Both the position numbers and the translations under genes were made by a program. A stretch of 64,000 nucleotides of DNA from Paramecium sonneborni (Eukaryota; Ciliophora; Oligohymenophorea; Peniculida; Parameciidae). Position 1 is the first letter of the stretch; each line of letters opens with the position of its first letter. The notes under the pieces were generated by a model. It did not search any database and was not told the origin of the DNA. It saw only the letters and a list, made by a program, of their open reading frames with translations. Shown here in pieces: positions 25,333 through 37,633 of this stretch. Location of the stretch: contig CAJJDN010000049.1 in assembly GCA_905182985.1 (NCBI GenBank), positions 1 to 64,000 on the forward strand. Direction: 5' to 3'.

Positions 25333-26206
25333 TCATATAAAAGGTCTTCTTTCTCCTGGTTTAGTGATAAATTCTCTTTTTTTGCTAACTTTATCAAAAG
25401 CAGAATTAGTCTCATATCTTCCTGGTCCTGGAGCAAAACTAAAAGATTTAAATGGATTCTTCTTTTCACCAATTCCTTATGAGATTTTCTAAAGTTTAGA
25501 ATTAAATTTACAGAAAATCGATTTGGAACTGTCAAACATATTTAAGGTTAATATGCTTCAGGTCCAGGTACTCCATTCTCTCTTTGATCATTGAACATTT
25601 TACCTTTTCCTTTTAATTAAAATTAATATCTATGTTAACCTAAATCCTAACGCACAGTATATTCTCCAGGTCCTTTTTATATATATATATATAAATTTAC
25701 CTGGTAAATATCTAGCAACTTCAGGTGATTAATGTTTATTATAAGGTAAATATGTTTTTGAGTAAGCTTCCCATGATAAACCAAAAGATTTCTTTAATTT
25801 ATCATTTCCTGGCTCTTAACGAACTTAATAACGATCTGGACTAGGTAATTCCTTTGCATTAGCCTTTTACCATTCATATTAAAATATTATCTTATTACCA
25901 AACCCTTATTATGTGTATCTATTATGTAATCAATATATTTATAACCTCTTTCCTAATTATGAAGGTAATTCCAATTTTGTTGGTAATTATAATTAAGATT
26001 AAGTATGAAATCTATTTGCCTTACCAAAAGATATTTATGGTGATGTGTGTCTCAATGTACTAGATGAAATGTTTGTACTCAATCCTATATTATTTAAAAA
26101 AAGAGTGTTTGTGCTAAATAATTATTAACAATTTGAATTCATCTCTCCAGGTTCAGTATTTCCTATAAATACAACAAATAATTGTACCTTTATGTTACTA
26201 TTCCAT
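25333..26206 (-). CDS. Second SHIPPO-like PG-rich repeat protein
   Basis: A 256-residue protein with repeats containing LPSPDRYQ, LPGPGEYTV, VPGPEAYQP and APGPGRYET plus intervening SFG/FSFAP segments, the signature of sperm-tail PG-rich (STPG) microtubule-associated proteins. Four introns: 26163-26187, 25919-25945 (27 nt), 25673-25700 (contains a TA microsatellite) and 25489-25511. One PG motif is interrupted by an intron (LPG|PGEY), as in the gene at 15185-16205, which hints at shared ancestry. Probably an axonemal or cortical microtubule protein. The 5'-most exon is short and the least certain part. Confidence 0.85.
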
Positions 26207-26270
26207 TTTTTAATTATATAATAAAACTATTCAGCATTTTTCATAGTTTTTTGTTTATAAATAAATTTTT

Positions 26271-28077
26271 ATGAATCAGTTGAAATTTGTTAGATCAAAG
26301 AGTACAACTAGATCGAGTCCATTAAAAAGAATCCATTAAAAGTTAAGATAAGTTTAAAAACCAGGAAAACTTAATGTTAGTGTTGGAAAGAGTAGATAAT
26401 CTTCAGAAAATAAAGATGCATTACAAATATCAACTCCAAAAGATAAAGTCTAAAAAATACTTCATTTATTATCAATACATTAAAGAAATAATAAATAGTC
26501 CTATTTATAAACTCCAGAAAGAACATAATCATTTGTTCCTTTATCGCATGAGAGAAAGTTATTCAACGAATCTATTAAACTTTAAGACTCCACTCATGGA
26601 ATTTGTAGTAGGAATAACATATATTAAAAATAGATATTGAATGATTAAATCATTAATATGTAACCTAAAATGGAAATAAGCACAATTACAGAAAAGATTG
26701 ATGCTTTCTAATTAAAATTGTTGAAAATTAATTCATCTGATCAAACTACTTTTGATTAATAATCTCCATCAAATACAATATATGGTAACACAAATATTTC
26801 ATAATTCAATTATAAAAAAGATATATTATAATCAAGCTATTCAATAAATCAACATCAAAATTCAGATCTAAAATAATAAATGTTATAAAAACATTAATAA
26901 TAAATAATAACAAAAAATGCTCCAAAAAGTCAAGCTCACTCTCGATAAAATTCTATTAAAAACTAATCAAAGGAAAATTTCTATAATTTAGCTTCAGAAG
27001 AGTAAGTTATTAAAAAAAAAGATTCAAATAATGATTATGAAGAAATTATCTTAGATATATACCCATAATTTTTGAAATAATGTCAAAAAGATGCTATTTT
27101 AAAAAAAACTATTGTTGAATAAACTGAAGAGGAAGAACATTGTCCAACTAAATTAAGTACTAAATCACCATAATAAAATGCACAACTCTATAGTGAATTA
27201 CTAACTGATAAATCTTTAGTAATAGTATCACCAAAAGTGGTAAAAGATATGGAAATGTAAACTAGTTTTACTTAACCAAAGTAAAAATTACAGGAAACAG
27301 TTGAAAAATAAAGTATATAAACTTAATTTGATACTGTAAATGCTTCTGTTTAGACAAAATCTAAAAAAAAGAACCTTGGATTATTTCAATATTAATTTTA
27401 ATATTTATCTCCTTAAAATAACAATAATCATTAAGATATTGATTTATTATCTTTAGCAGATTTTTAATCAGAAATTTTACATAGAACTTAAAGTGAATTT
27501 GATAAAGATTTTAATTCTGGAAGCAAAAACAAGCTGTAGGAAATTAAAAATTAGAAAATTAGAGATTTTAGTATTCATCCATCAATTATGGATATAAAAT
27601 AGTAAAATTAATAATAAAATGATAGCAGGTATATATTTATAATAATTATTCAGATCATTTTTATTAAGTTAAAAAAGCAATTTATATTTATCAAAAGAGT
27701 AATTGTTAGATCCTTAAGATGATAATCAGCCATATTATTTATAAGCAGAACCAAAAGAGATAAATTCGAATTTCTATTTAAAATAATTGAAATCAGAAAA
27801 TTTATTTTAATAAAATTCTTTATAAAATAGTGTAAATTAATCAAAAAATAAAGTTGAAAAGGGATCTTCATTTTCAAGTACTCAATGTTATAAAGATCAT
27901 TTAAATATATTACTAAGTTAATCATAATAATAAGGAAATGCAAAAGCAAGTTAAAACAATCCTTATTTAAATTAAAGCAATTCAACAAAAAATAAATAAA
28001 AACAATCATTTAGAAATACATCTGTTAGTAATCAAAAAACAAAGAAAAGATAGAATTGTATAAATACTAAAAAATGA
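26271..28077 (+). CDS. Large Q/S/N-rich low-complexity protein, unknown function
   Basis: A 593-residue protein, divergently placed 64 bases from the SHIPPO-like gene. The composition is strongly Q, S, N and K-rich, with basic N-terminal serine clusters (RSKSTTRSSPLKRIHQK), no membrane segments and short predicted helices. One 25-nt intron (27629-27653). The rest reads open for more than 1.3 kb in the ciliate code, which is the main evidence that it is a gene. No domain recognised; likely a disordered cytoskeletal or regulatory protein. Confidence 0.82.
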
Positions 28078-28083
28078 AGATTT

Positions 28084-28111
28084 ATATATAAATATATATA
28101 TATATATATAA
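28084..28111. repeat. TA microsatellite
   Basis: An almost pure TA run in the gap between two convergent genes. A similar run lies inside an intron near 25677-25692. Confidence 0.85.
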
Positions 28112-28139
28112 ATTAATTTAAATTTAAAGAAATTGAATT

Positions 28140-29746
28140 TCAGCATTTATGAACAGTTAAATTCTACGAGTTAAGAATTGATATAAAATCAGTTAATTAA
28201 TTATCTTCTGGACAATTAAGATCTAATAAGCTTATGTCGACATCATCATCTGATTCTATACTTGTAATACTCTATCTTTAATTAAGTTTGTTTAATTTAA
28301 CTTCCATAGAACTTTATTCTCTAATTTCTAATATGGTTCTTAAACTAGGTAAAAGTTTTTATTTTCCAATCTATTTAAATTTTGCTTTTTCATTAACAAA
28401 CCAATGATGATTACTCAAATCTGACAGATCTTTTCTTTTAAGTGGATCTGGTTATAATAAATATTGTAGTAAATCAATCTAAGATAAACTTAAAATGGAT
28501 TTCTCTGATAAAGCAGATTCCTATCTCAATCTTAGAAAGGATATATCGAGATTTTCTATTGATTTATTAAATGATTAACAACTCCCTTTAATTCGAGGTT
28601 TATATACACAAAGATAAAACAAAGTGCAACCTATCTAATATTAATCAATTTTTTGTGGAAACCTTATATCATATAATTGCATTTCTGGAGGTATCCATTA
28701 TTTAGGTAGTTTTTTTATTAATTAAACTACTCCTATCTCTTCTCTATATGCAAAATTAATTAATACTATTTGTAATTTATCTAAAGAAACATTTCTTAAA
28801 AGTATAATATTTTGAGGTGTTATTTGTGCATGATATAAATTTTATTTATGTAAAAATTTCACAAATTTGATCAATTAATACACTATTTTAGATATTTAAA
28901 TAGAATTCAAGACTAAACCCTATTCAAGTAATTTAAATAAAGGATCTCCTACCCAATAATCATATAATATATATAAATGTTGTTAGTCTTCATATAGAGA
29001 ACAATATTTAAGTAAACAAGGGTGTTTTAAACTCATTAAAATGTTCACTTCATTCATCAATTATTCATAAAGTGATGGATTTTTGTCAAAGTCTTATAAT
29101 CTAAAAATATTGACTGTATAAACAGAATTATTCTTATTTTTAACACAAGCAAATACATTAGGCACATTAGTTTTCTCTTTTATTGTATATTTTTATAAAA
29201 AATTGGACAATTTACAGAATTTCTTTGTATATTTAGTCCACTAAATGTACTTAAATTCTTTACATTTGTTAAATCTTTTGATGTAGTAAAAAACAAATAA
29301 GTTTATCCAAGTTGGTTACTCAATTTTAAACCTTAAGCATTAAATTCACGATATTCAATTCTTGTCTTCTGTATTGAACATGTAGATAGTATTAAAAACT
29401 ATTTATCTTATATAATCATATTTGGATATAATTCCATTTTTTATAGCATAAACTTTTCTTATTCTAAATTATATGTATAAATCTCAGATTGTAGTAGAAA
29501 GTCATTTTACACAAGAGCTTTTGGTAATTATTTCATATTTGATTATTACAAATCAAACTTTGAAAATGCATCGGTAAAATTTAAAAGCCATCCAAAATCA
29601 TAATTAGAATCAAGGTTTACTTAAGTATTTTGTTTTCTTTTTTATATTTACATTATTTAATAATATAAAAATAATTAAGGTATACTTGATTATTAGATGG
29701 ATTATAGTCTTTTTATAAAAGTTTTATCTTAATTATTAAAATCCAT
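28140..29746 (-). CDS. PH-domain plus protein-kinase fold, predicted pseudokinase
   Basis: A 527-residue protein. Residues about 60-175 look like a PH domain (LVQNDFLLQSEIYTYNL...MIIQDKQFLILS...TYLFFTTSKDLTNWTKY, with the conserved helix Trp). A kinase fold follows (YTIKEKT...HPCLLKYCSLYEDQQHLYILYDYW). The catalytic residues are replaced: the VAIK Lys region reads YTVNIFR, HRD reads HAQ (about residue 298), and DFG reads NFA. The PPE (APE-like) motif, DQYQIGCTLFYLC and a HHWF end are kept. So it is probably a catalytically dead scaffold or regulator recruited by phosphoinositides. One 23-nt intron (29241-29263) at the end of the PH domain. The C-terminal 60 residues are acidic and low-complexity. 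Confidence 0.85.
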
Positions 29747-30049
29747 AAGTATAACTGGTTAAATACAATACTATATTGATATTCTGTTTCTATATAAATA
29801 ACTATTTTATTTAGCAATATAATTTATTTTTTATCATCATGTTATATTTAGTGATTAATTTTTCAACATCAGTAATATAAATTGCAAAAATTTGTTTTAT
29901 TTTTATTTTCTTTATACTAACCTATTCTATAATTCATTTTGTATTAAAATTCTCAAATTATGTGACAAATTCTAAAAATAACTACTCTTATTACTAAAAT
30001 AAAGGTATTTTAGAGATTCAAATAAAATATGAATTATAATATCATGAAT
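29747..30049. other. AT-rich gap, nothing recognised
   Basis: No open frame of useful length or recognisable motif on either strand; probably the 5' region of the pseudokinase gene and the 3' flank of the small gene at 30050. Confidence 0.6.
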
Positions 30050-30280
30050 TCATGGTTATGTATTGACTGAATTAGATCTTTTGAAAAGATGTTATTGTAG
30101 AGTTGATTAGACCTAAATTGGACAGTCAAATGCTCTAAATTAAAGATAAAGAGTATAACCATCGAATGTGACTTTTTTCAAACTTTTTCTAGGTTATTCT
30201 TCAGAAGGAGAAGAGAGTAGATGATTAAGTTAGTCTCCAGTAAGACTAGAGATTTGATTAAGTCTCATTTTTTTAGACAT
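30050..30280 (-). CDS. Small 76-residue basic protein
   Basis: An intronless frame from ATG at 30280 to TGA at 30050-30052. It uses mostly ordinary codons and reads MSKKMRLNQIS..., then KSLKKVTFDGYTLYL. The Lys-Val-Thr-Phe-Asp element resembles short docking-type motifs seen in regulatory subunits (for example KVxF), but that is only a resemblance. It is tightly placed between two minus-strand genes. Its existence rests on composition and openness, so moderately sure. Confidence 0.6.
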
Positions 30281-30478
30281 TTTTAATAAATAAAAAAAAG
30301 AATTAATCGAAATAAGGTTTAATTGTCAAAATATTTTAACTAATCTTATTTCAAGAAGACATAATTTTTTAAAGAGCTAAGATAAATCATAGCATGATTC
30401 AAAAAAAATGAAAAAAAATTTAATTATTTTATCAATAATTCATCTCATAAAAAATGATAAAATATTTTTGTTTAAAAA

Positions 30479-32374
30479 TCATTAAATTTTTTATAATAAA
30501 GTAACTTGATTTCTTCCAACACTGGAAAGCAATGAAACAATAGAAGAAAAGGTCATTTGTTAATTATTAAATGGATCCAGTATACACATAAATTTATTTA
30601 TTTCTTCCTCACATAAATTGAGATTTGTAGTATTCATTAATTATCTAAATTAAACCTATAAGATAATATTTAATTTACATCAGATAAATATCCTTTTTTC
30701 TCTATATCCACTTATCTGAATAATTTAAGAAACTTTTATAAATATTTCTCATGAGTAAATAGTTAGAAATCTAAAATTTACATAACAAATTAACAATATT
30801 CTAATTTATTACCTTATAATTTAATTTGACTCAATTTTTATAATAAGACTTAACTATCTTCTTGATTGTACATATAATTTACAATCTCTTAACATTCATC
30901 TAAACTTAAATAATTTTGCATCTTTTAATTCCACATTTCTTTGATATCTGTCATATTTTTTAAAGGATTTTTTTATCTCAAAAACATCCGTAATAGTTCT
31001 GAAATAGTTTACTTAACTTAAATTTAAACAAATCTAAATTCTTCATCACATTCATTTCTCAAAATTTTACCAAAAACACATATATCATTATCTTCTTAAC
31101 TTAATCGTTTAACACTTTGAATAATAGTACTAGCCTATTCAATTATAATGTTCTATTTAAATTTAATTTAATATTACTTTTAATCCATATTTTTAATTTA
31201 AATATGTGTACATATATTATTCCATAGTTTCTCTTGCTTATTTTGTCTCTTAACATTTTAAATCATATTTAGTTTTAGAATCATAAATTTCTTATATCTA
31301 TTCTTTCAAGAGTTTTAATGGTATTAATTTAGCAGTGGACAATTAGGATCCTTCATTTAATTAACTATTTTGTAATGATTTCTCTTTTATAACTGAAGTA
31401 TCAATTTTCTTATTATTTGGTTTTAATGCTTGTTACTATTATTAATAATTCTGTTAGGGTTATTTTGAATCATAATTAGTTTTTCCATGTCTAATTATAA
31501 GGTCTAAATATTTTTGATTCTCTTCTTGACACATTTAAATTGTTTATTATTATTCTTGTAAATCTGATTCCAATTACTTTATTAACAATTCTTGTTTCTC
31601 CAATTTTTCTATATATTAACTCACTGGATTTATGGAATCTTAACTCAATATGATGTTTGTTAATTCTTTAAAAATATTTGCATGATCATCATGAACCATT
31701 TATAAGATAGCACTCATTTTCTAATCCAAATTTTAAGTATATTCAATTATCATATTAAAATTCAGTTCTTATAGAGCATATTTAGCTCTTAATAAGTGAG
31801 TTTTTGCTTTAAATATAGGCAAATCCTTAGATAATCTTAATGAGAGATCTTTCATCACATTTTTAACATGTTCATCAAATAGATTTCTCAATCTATCATC
31901 TTTTGATATCTCTATCAATTTCTCAAATTGTATGGCATATTATTCTAAATCTTTTTGCTTAAAAACTACAGGGTTTATTTCACGATTGTTAAGAAATCTT
32001 AATTATGGCAAATTTTCTTATATTATTTAGACTTCTTCAGGTTTTATTGTCATATGCAATTTCGTTAATTTGGATAACTATTATAATTGCTTTATAACAA
32101 TATCAAAATCTAGGGGATTTTATGATATATCCAATTCTTCTATGAATAGAATTGCTAAGTTATTGCTCAATTGAGTAAGTTGATTACCTTGAAGATTAAT
32201 CTTAAAGTAGTATAAATCTATTACATATTTTAATCTCTAAAATCGAGCAAAATTCTCAACTAAATTATTTATGCTATCTAGTTATCTTAGGATAGATTAT
32301 ATTTCATACCTAAACTCTAAATTAATATTTGTAGTATTTGGATTGAGCCCTTGTAAAATTTATTCAACGTTCAT
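30479..32374 (-). CDS. LRR-like/coiled-coil protein with conserved C-terminal module
   Basis: A 615-residue protein. Residues about 60-150 contain leucine-rich-repeat-like strings (LTQLSNNLAILFIEELDISQN, LSKLTKLHM, LPQLRFLNN). The middle is coiled coil. The C-terminal 200 residues form a dense non-repetitive domain with RETMEQYMYTYLNQKYGLK and ICVFGKILRNECDEEFR, ending with an EF-hand-like helical pair (LCEEEINKFMCILDPFNNQQMTFSSIV). Two introns (31153-31177, 30656-30678) restore the frame in that domain. I do not recall the family name; the LRR plus coiled-coil plan suggests an axonemal or cytoskeletal adaptor. Confidence 0.85.
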
Positions 32375-33186
32375 ATAAAATAAAAAAATAAAACAATCAA
32401 TCTATAAGACTCTTTACAAAAATTTATTTTTTTTAGATTATTTTATCTATAATTTAATAAATTTTAAAGAATGAAGTAACTAATTAGCTTTTATACATTC
32501 AAACTTACCAATAACTTGTAAATAATAATTTTGAAGATTTTAAAAGTATATAGTTGATTAATTTAACACTCTTTTCTTCATTTACGAATTGTAACAGCTC
32601 CAATTATAACAATTAATAAGCAAATAATTTATTGAATTTTTTCAATCATTATGAAATATTATTTTTCATTAATAATTAATTTATTTATTTTTTTAAAGTA
32701 GATAATTTACTATTCATTATTAAATTCAAAAAATAGAGTTAAAAAAATACTCTTTATTGATTTTAAAACAGTTTTTTTAGTTAATTGATTTTATATTTTG
32801 TTTCTAAAATTAAATCTTTAGATACTTTGATTAATGAAATTTCAGTTAAAGAAATTAGTTTTATTGTAAAAAGTATTATTAAAAATAAATTTATTATTAA
32901 CATACATTGAATTGTTAATAATTTAATTCCATTGAATGGTAATAATTTCATAATATTGAATAATATTATATATATTCAAACAATTTCTTTGGCTAAAGTT
33001 TTGTTTTTAATAAAAATAGATGTTTGAAATAGGTTGAATTTAAAAATGAATTATATTTTACTTTATTTTGGATTGTCTGTCTTTGGAGGATGATTAAAGG
33101 AGGAATGACAAAGTTCAGTTTCTGTTAATTTGATATTGAGAATATAAGTTAAATCTAAATTTAAATGAGAGAATATTAATTATTTT
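32375..33186. other. Intergenic region between divergent genes
   Basis: A divergent promoter region for the minus-strand gene at 30479 and the plus-strand gene at 33187. Very AT-rich. Only short open pieces were found (for example MNYILLYFGLSVFGG at about 33046), with no support as genes. Confidence 0.55.
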
Positions 33187-34230
33187 ATGAATCCATTTTA
33201 ATAGTTTATCAATCCAGGATAACAATGGTAATATTTGTAAATGCATTAACTACATTAATTTCAATACTTTTAAGTACTTATATCATATATAACATAGAAT
33301 TTGCAACTGCTAAGTGCTATACATAATAATTGTACAAATCAATAAAGTGTTCAGATTCCTTCACTGAATGCTCTTTAATAATTTTCTCTTCTTTCTTAAT
33401 CATCTCAAAGAACAATCCCATCAGCATAACAACATGATATTCGTACTAAAAAAAGCTAATCAGAAAGAGTGTTACCAAAATAGAAGAAAGAAAATGAAAT
33501 TCTGAAATAATTTTCGTAAGATCAAATATTATAAGAACTAAAATAATTTTTAGAGTATTTGAGTAAAAATGATGTTAAGGAAATGGAAGAAGATGAAAAA
33601 TATCGATATGCAGTATGATATTAATATAAGTTTAGATATTGACAAAAATAGATGATTCTTTAATTGACACACTTATTAATCGTTATCAAAAATAAAAGAA
33701 AACAAAAGAAGAATAGATTAAGTTTATAATACGAAAATGCTTTAAATATCTCAAATAAAAGATGAATTTAAATGAAATTACAATGAGTGCATATGAGATT
33801 GAGAAGGTCTTTTATAAAGAGTATTTTATGACTGATGACAATATTGAAGAATTAATACCTTTTAGAACAGAATCATAAAATAAAACTATGAATAATTCTT
33901 ATTTAAAGAAAATTTTCTCTTCTGATAAGTTTTATCAAGGATATCTTGAATATTTAGGTATTTTGTAATTATATATACTTAGAAAACTTTGATGAAATAT
34001 GGGATTAAGAAAACAATGAAAAAATTTAGAATATGACAAAATAAGTAATGAAATTTATTGCATCTGGATAAATCGACGTATATAGATTTTATAATGATTA
34101 GAAAATATCCTCATACAAAAGAGTACCATGGATTTCGTCTATGAAATAAAGATGTTATGAATTAGCTGTTTCGTTTAAAGCATACCGTGAATAAGAAGAA
34201 ATCAATAATAAAAAAGTTAAATTAGAATGA
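33187..34230 (+). CDS. Ciliate-type orphan protein of 331 residues
   Basis: The N-terminal 100 residues are Q/S-rich and low complexity; the rest is helical and more ordinary, with blocks IDTLINRYQKQKKTKEEQ, TMNNSYLKKIFSSDKFYQG, YLENFDEIWDQENNEK and KRVPWISSMKQRCYELA. Two introns, 33613-33635 and 33958-33982. The ATG at 33187 is the most upstream in-frame Met; a second at 33241 is possible. I know of no named domain; the pattern looks like a lineage-specific family. A plus-strand hydrophobic frame overlaps the first exon in another phase and is judged spurious. Confidence 0.8.
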
Positions 34231-34793
34231 TAATATTTGATTTAATTTCCAGACAATCATAAAATCATCTTTTTATAATATTTAAAAAACTCTAAAATAA
34301 AACTCTTCGCTTCTAAATTATATATACAAATATTCATTCATAAATCAAACATTATTGAAGCTGTTATATTTTAATCCAAAATTATTTACTAATATTAAAA
34401 TTTTATATCTTAAAGTTATCTTTTAGGTTAACGTTCTATTTTTAAAAGAAAACATTAAAAAAATAGAATTTGTATAAGTCTGAGTTAAATCTATAGCATA
34501 AAACTAAATTTCTCATTCAATAATTATTGATTGACCTAGTTATTTGCTGATTTAAAAAATAAACAATATTCAGGTTATCTGAATTGAAATCTTCGATGAA
34601 GAAATATTTAGAATCTTTGATATTATTATAGATAGAAATTAATACATTTTAACATATTCTATAAATTAGAAGTTTGAAGGAGAAAGAGAACTTCATTTGA
34701 TTTAAAAATGAATTGTAATTTTTTAGATTATTCCTTTTATTAATTTAATTTATTATTTTTAAAATAATCAGAAATTCATCATTATATAATTTA
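34231..34793. other. Intergenic region with a short possible remnant
   Basis: Mostly AT-rich. A 45-codon plus-strand frame (about 34585-34705) reads EIFDEEIFRIFDIIIDRNQY, which looks protein-like but has a TGA immediately upstream and no start. Possibly a gene remnant. Confidence 0.4.
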
Positions 34794-35629
34794 ATGAAAA
34801 TTTAGAGAAAGGCAATCATAATATCAAGTGAGGATAGTGAAGAACCATAATTAAAATAAAAAAATAAAGGAAAAAAAAGATTGATTAGAAATGATTTTGA
34901 AAAGATAAACGAAGATCTGAATAAAGAGAAAATTCAAAAAAGAAATAGAAATGCTATTTTTGATGATGAAGTTGAAACAAATGAAAAAAATGAAAATATA
35001 AAAGAAAACTTTGTGGAACAGAAGAAAAAATATAAATTAATTAAAAAATAAGATATAATTGTATAAGCAGCCTAATAAGAAGCTTCATTATGCCCTGTTT
35101 GCTATAATGATTTAGAAATAATTTAAGCTGCTATTTTATAGTGTGGACATTTATTTTGTCAAAAATGTATATAAATATAATGCGAAAAATACTAAAATAA
35201 TTGTCCTTTATGTAGAAAACAATATTAAAATGTATAATATCAATATTAATTTTAGTACACAATTTGCATAAGAGGAGAAGATGGAGAGTATTTAAGAGGA
35301 AAGATAATAAAATTAAATAAAAAGTTAAAAAAGCAAGAATATTTAGATGAACATGATGAAATGAACTTATAGGCATAAAATTCAATCCTTTAATCAAGTT
35401 TTATTTAAGATAGTCAATGTATATTAATATAAATATTTAAGATGATGGTGGAGATAGTTTTATTGTTGCAGATGATGAGTTTTGTGAAGAATGCCATGGA
35501 AACTAAGATATGGAATCAATGTTGTTTTGTAAGAAATGTGGATGCGTAGTTAGACATAGTTATTGTTAAACATCTAATAATGCAAACAAAATATTATGTT
35601 ATACTTGTAGAACATATTTATAAAGATGA
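34794..35629 (+). CDS. RING finger plus PHD-like zinc finger protein
   Basis: A 270-residue protein. The N-terminal 95 residues are highly charged (E/K-rich). A C3HC4 RING follows (LCPVCYNDL...QCGHLFCQKC...CPLCRKQ), so it is a candidate ubiquitin E3 ligase. The C-terminus has a C4HC3 PHD-like finger (FCEECHGNQDMESMLFCKKC...RHSYCQTS...LCYTCRT). One 23-nt intron (35419-35441) lies between the two fingers. RING plus PHD architectures usually act on chromatin or transcription factors; target unknown. It is the only RING gene in the window besides the cullin scaffold, but nothing shows that they act together. Confidence 0.9.
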
Positions 35630-36174
35630 ATCATATATATTAATTTATTTAAATAATTTATAAAATTATTAAATTTTAAATCTTTTTAATTATTTTATAT
35701 TAATTAATGGATATACTATCATCATACTAATTCCAGTTTTTATATAGTTGTTTAGCAGATTTTTGGAATCAATATGGATATTAAATTTAATAATCATGTA
35801 TCTAGAATACTTTTGAAAATAGTTGTTATGATATCAAAAAAAATAAATGAAATTATCAAAATTTAGATATTGTATTAAGTACAAGTTAATAATCATTCAT
35901 GTACATAAATTATGTTCTTTATTATAATTGTATTTTATTTATTTCAGCAATTAAAATATTTTATTTATAGAATATCAATTCAAAAACTATGCTGTTTCCT
36001 ATTTTGAATTTTAAAATAAGTGCATATACATAAAATCATAAAAAATTAGAAAAATTAAGGTTTTTGGAAACTTGAATTTCTCCTCAAATAATATTATTTT
36101 TGAATACATGCATTTAACAAATTATCAAAAAATAGTAAAGATTATATGATAGTTAATATTCTATAAATTAAATT
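35630..36174. other. Intergenic region between convergent genes
   Basis: AT-rich sequence. A 47-codon plus-strand frame starting at about 35707 (MDILSSYQFQFLYSCLADFW...) is open but isolated and unsupported. Confidence 0.5.
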
Positions 36175-37422
36175 TCATTTCTTTTTATTTTTTAAATTTC
36201 CTTTTGATTATACACTATTTATTCTAATAGATTCTTGTGTATTTTTAATTTAAATTGTTTCTAATTTCTCTACTTCTTTAATCGAATTTAAATTTTTTGT
36301 TTAAAATAGAGCACTTTTTTCATTAATTGATTTTATTAAGCTTAATTAATTTTATTCTAATGATCCATATCTATCTGCATTATATTTTTACACTAATTCT
36401 TATGCTTTCTTATTCATTTATATGTCTTCACTTATTTAAACTCTTTTTCTATAATTAGCCTTCACTAAAGGTAAGTTAGGCTATAATATTTAAACTTTAT
36501 TTATTGTTTATAAAGAATTCAAATTTAATTTTCTTTAAAATTCATAAAACTCTTATAATTTTCTTTTATCCTCTTTTTTTTTTTATTCTTCTTCAATTTT
36601 TTAGGTTTTAATATATTACTCAAATTCTTTAAGATCAGATTCCAATTATTTTTTGAGATCTTCTTTTTTTTATTTTTCTTTTTCTAATTTTTCCTTTTCA
36701 ATTTCTGATTTAGATTTTTTGTGTTTTTTTTCCTTTTTTTCAACAACTTATTTATCAGTTTCTTATTGATTTTAATCTTCTTTTTAGTTTTCATTTTAAA
36801 TAGATTAATTTTCTTCTTCTTGATTATTAATTTAGCTTTTTTCTCCTTTTTAAGATGTAACTTCTTCATTATATTAATTTAAATCTTATTCACTTTTAAT
36901 TTCAGAGTTTTATTAATGTTCTTATGAATTATTATCTAATTATTTTTATGAGTTTGACTCTTATTTAGGTTAACTTTTATTACTTTAATTTATAGATTTA
37001 TTATGTTAAATTTCATTTTAATCTTAATCCTATTCCTTAAGAGGAGTTTAATGTTCTAAATTCTCATTTTTAGATTATTAATTTTCTTCTTCAATTTTAT
37101 GTTATTATTTCTCTATATTTTCATTTTTTTTTGTATAGATATTATCAATTTCTTCTTCATCATCATCATCAAAATTCCCATTATTTTTTTTTTTATTATT
37201 ATTTTTATTGTAATTGTTAAATTCCTAATCATCTTATTCACTATATTATTCATATTCTTCATTATTCATTTAATTCTTTTAATTTTCTTTTTATTAATCT
37301 TATTTATTCTCTTGATTTTCTAAGTTTTTTTTCTATTCTAATTGTTTAGTTTCATTTTATTAATTTAACAATTCCTCTTGATCTTAAATATCATCAAAGT
37401 TAATTTCTGATTGATTGTCCAT
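36175..37422 (-). CDS. Charged, low-complexity coiled-coil protein
   Basis: A 415-residue single-exon protein. The first ~230 residues are N/Q/E/K/D-rich with acidic runs (FDDDDEEEID) and no order. Residues about 230-300 are a long K/E helix (EKKEKKHKKSKSEIEKEKLEKE...). The last 120 residues are more conserved-looking (LPLVKANYRKRVQISEDIQ...LVQKYNADRYGSLEQNQLSLI). No recognised domain. The strongly repetitive first half means that antisense frames look open; they are shadows. Confidence 0.8.
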
Positions 37423-37633
37423 TTCTTAATTTTAAATAAAATAAATTAAAACTATGAATATTATTCATAGTCCTATTTACAAAAGTATCAAATAATTATA
37501 AAGATTTCAAATAATTTTTGAGTAATTTTTTTAATTTTAAAATAAGAAAAGATCTAAATATAAAAATTATTATGAAAGAAACAAGAATGTTTCATAGAAA
37601 ATTTTATATAAAAATATTTAATAACTAAAAGAT

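Noticed and set aside
28084..28111. TA run considered as part of a regulatory element
   Set aside because: Simple repeat between convergent genes; nothing else marks it as a promoter or terminator.
33225..33433. Hydrophobic plus-strand frame MVIFVNALTTLISIL...
   Set aside because: It overlaps, in another phase, the first exon of the 331-residue orphan gene, which extends much further with two good introns.
35707..35850. 47-codon frame with a vague resemblance to the start of glycyl-tRNA synthetase alpha
   Set aside because: Too short, no further exon and no conserved follow-up motif; the resemblance is probably chance.
37099..37323. Hydrophobic plus-strand frame of repeated I/L/F
   Set aside because: Antisense shadow of the N/E/K-rich coding sequence at 36175-37422.
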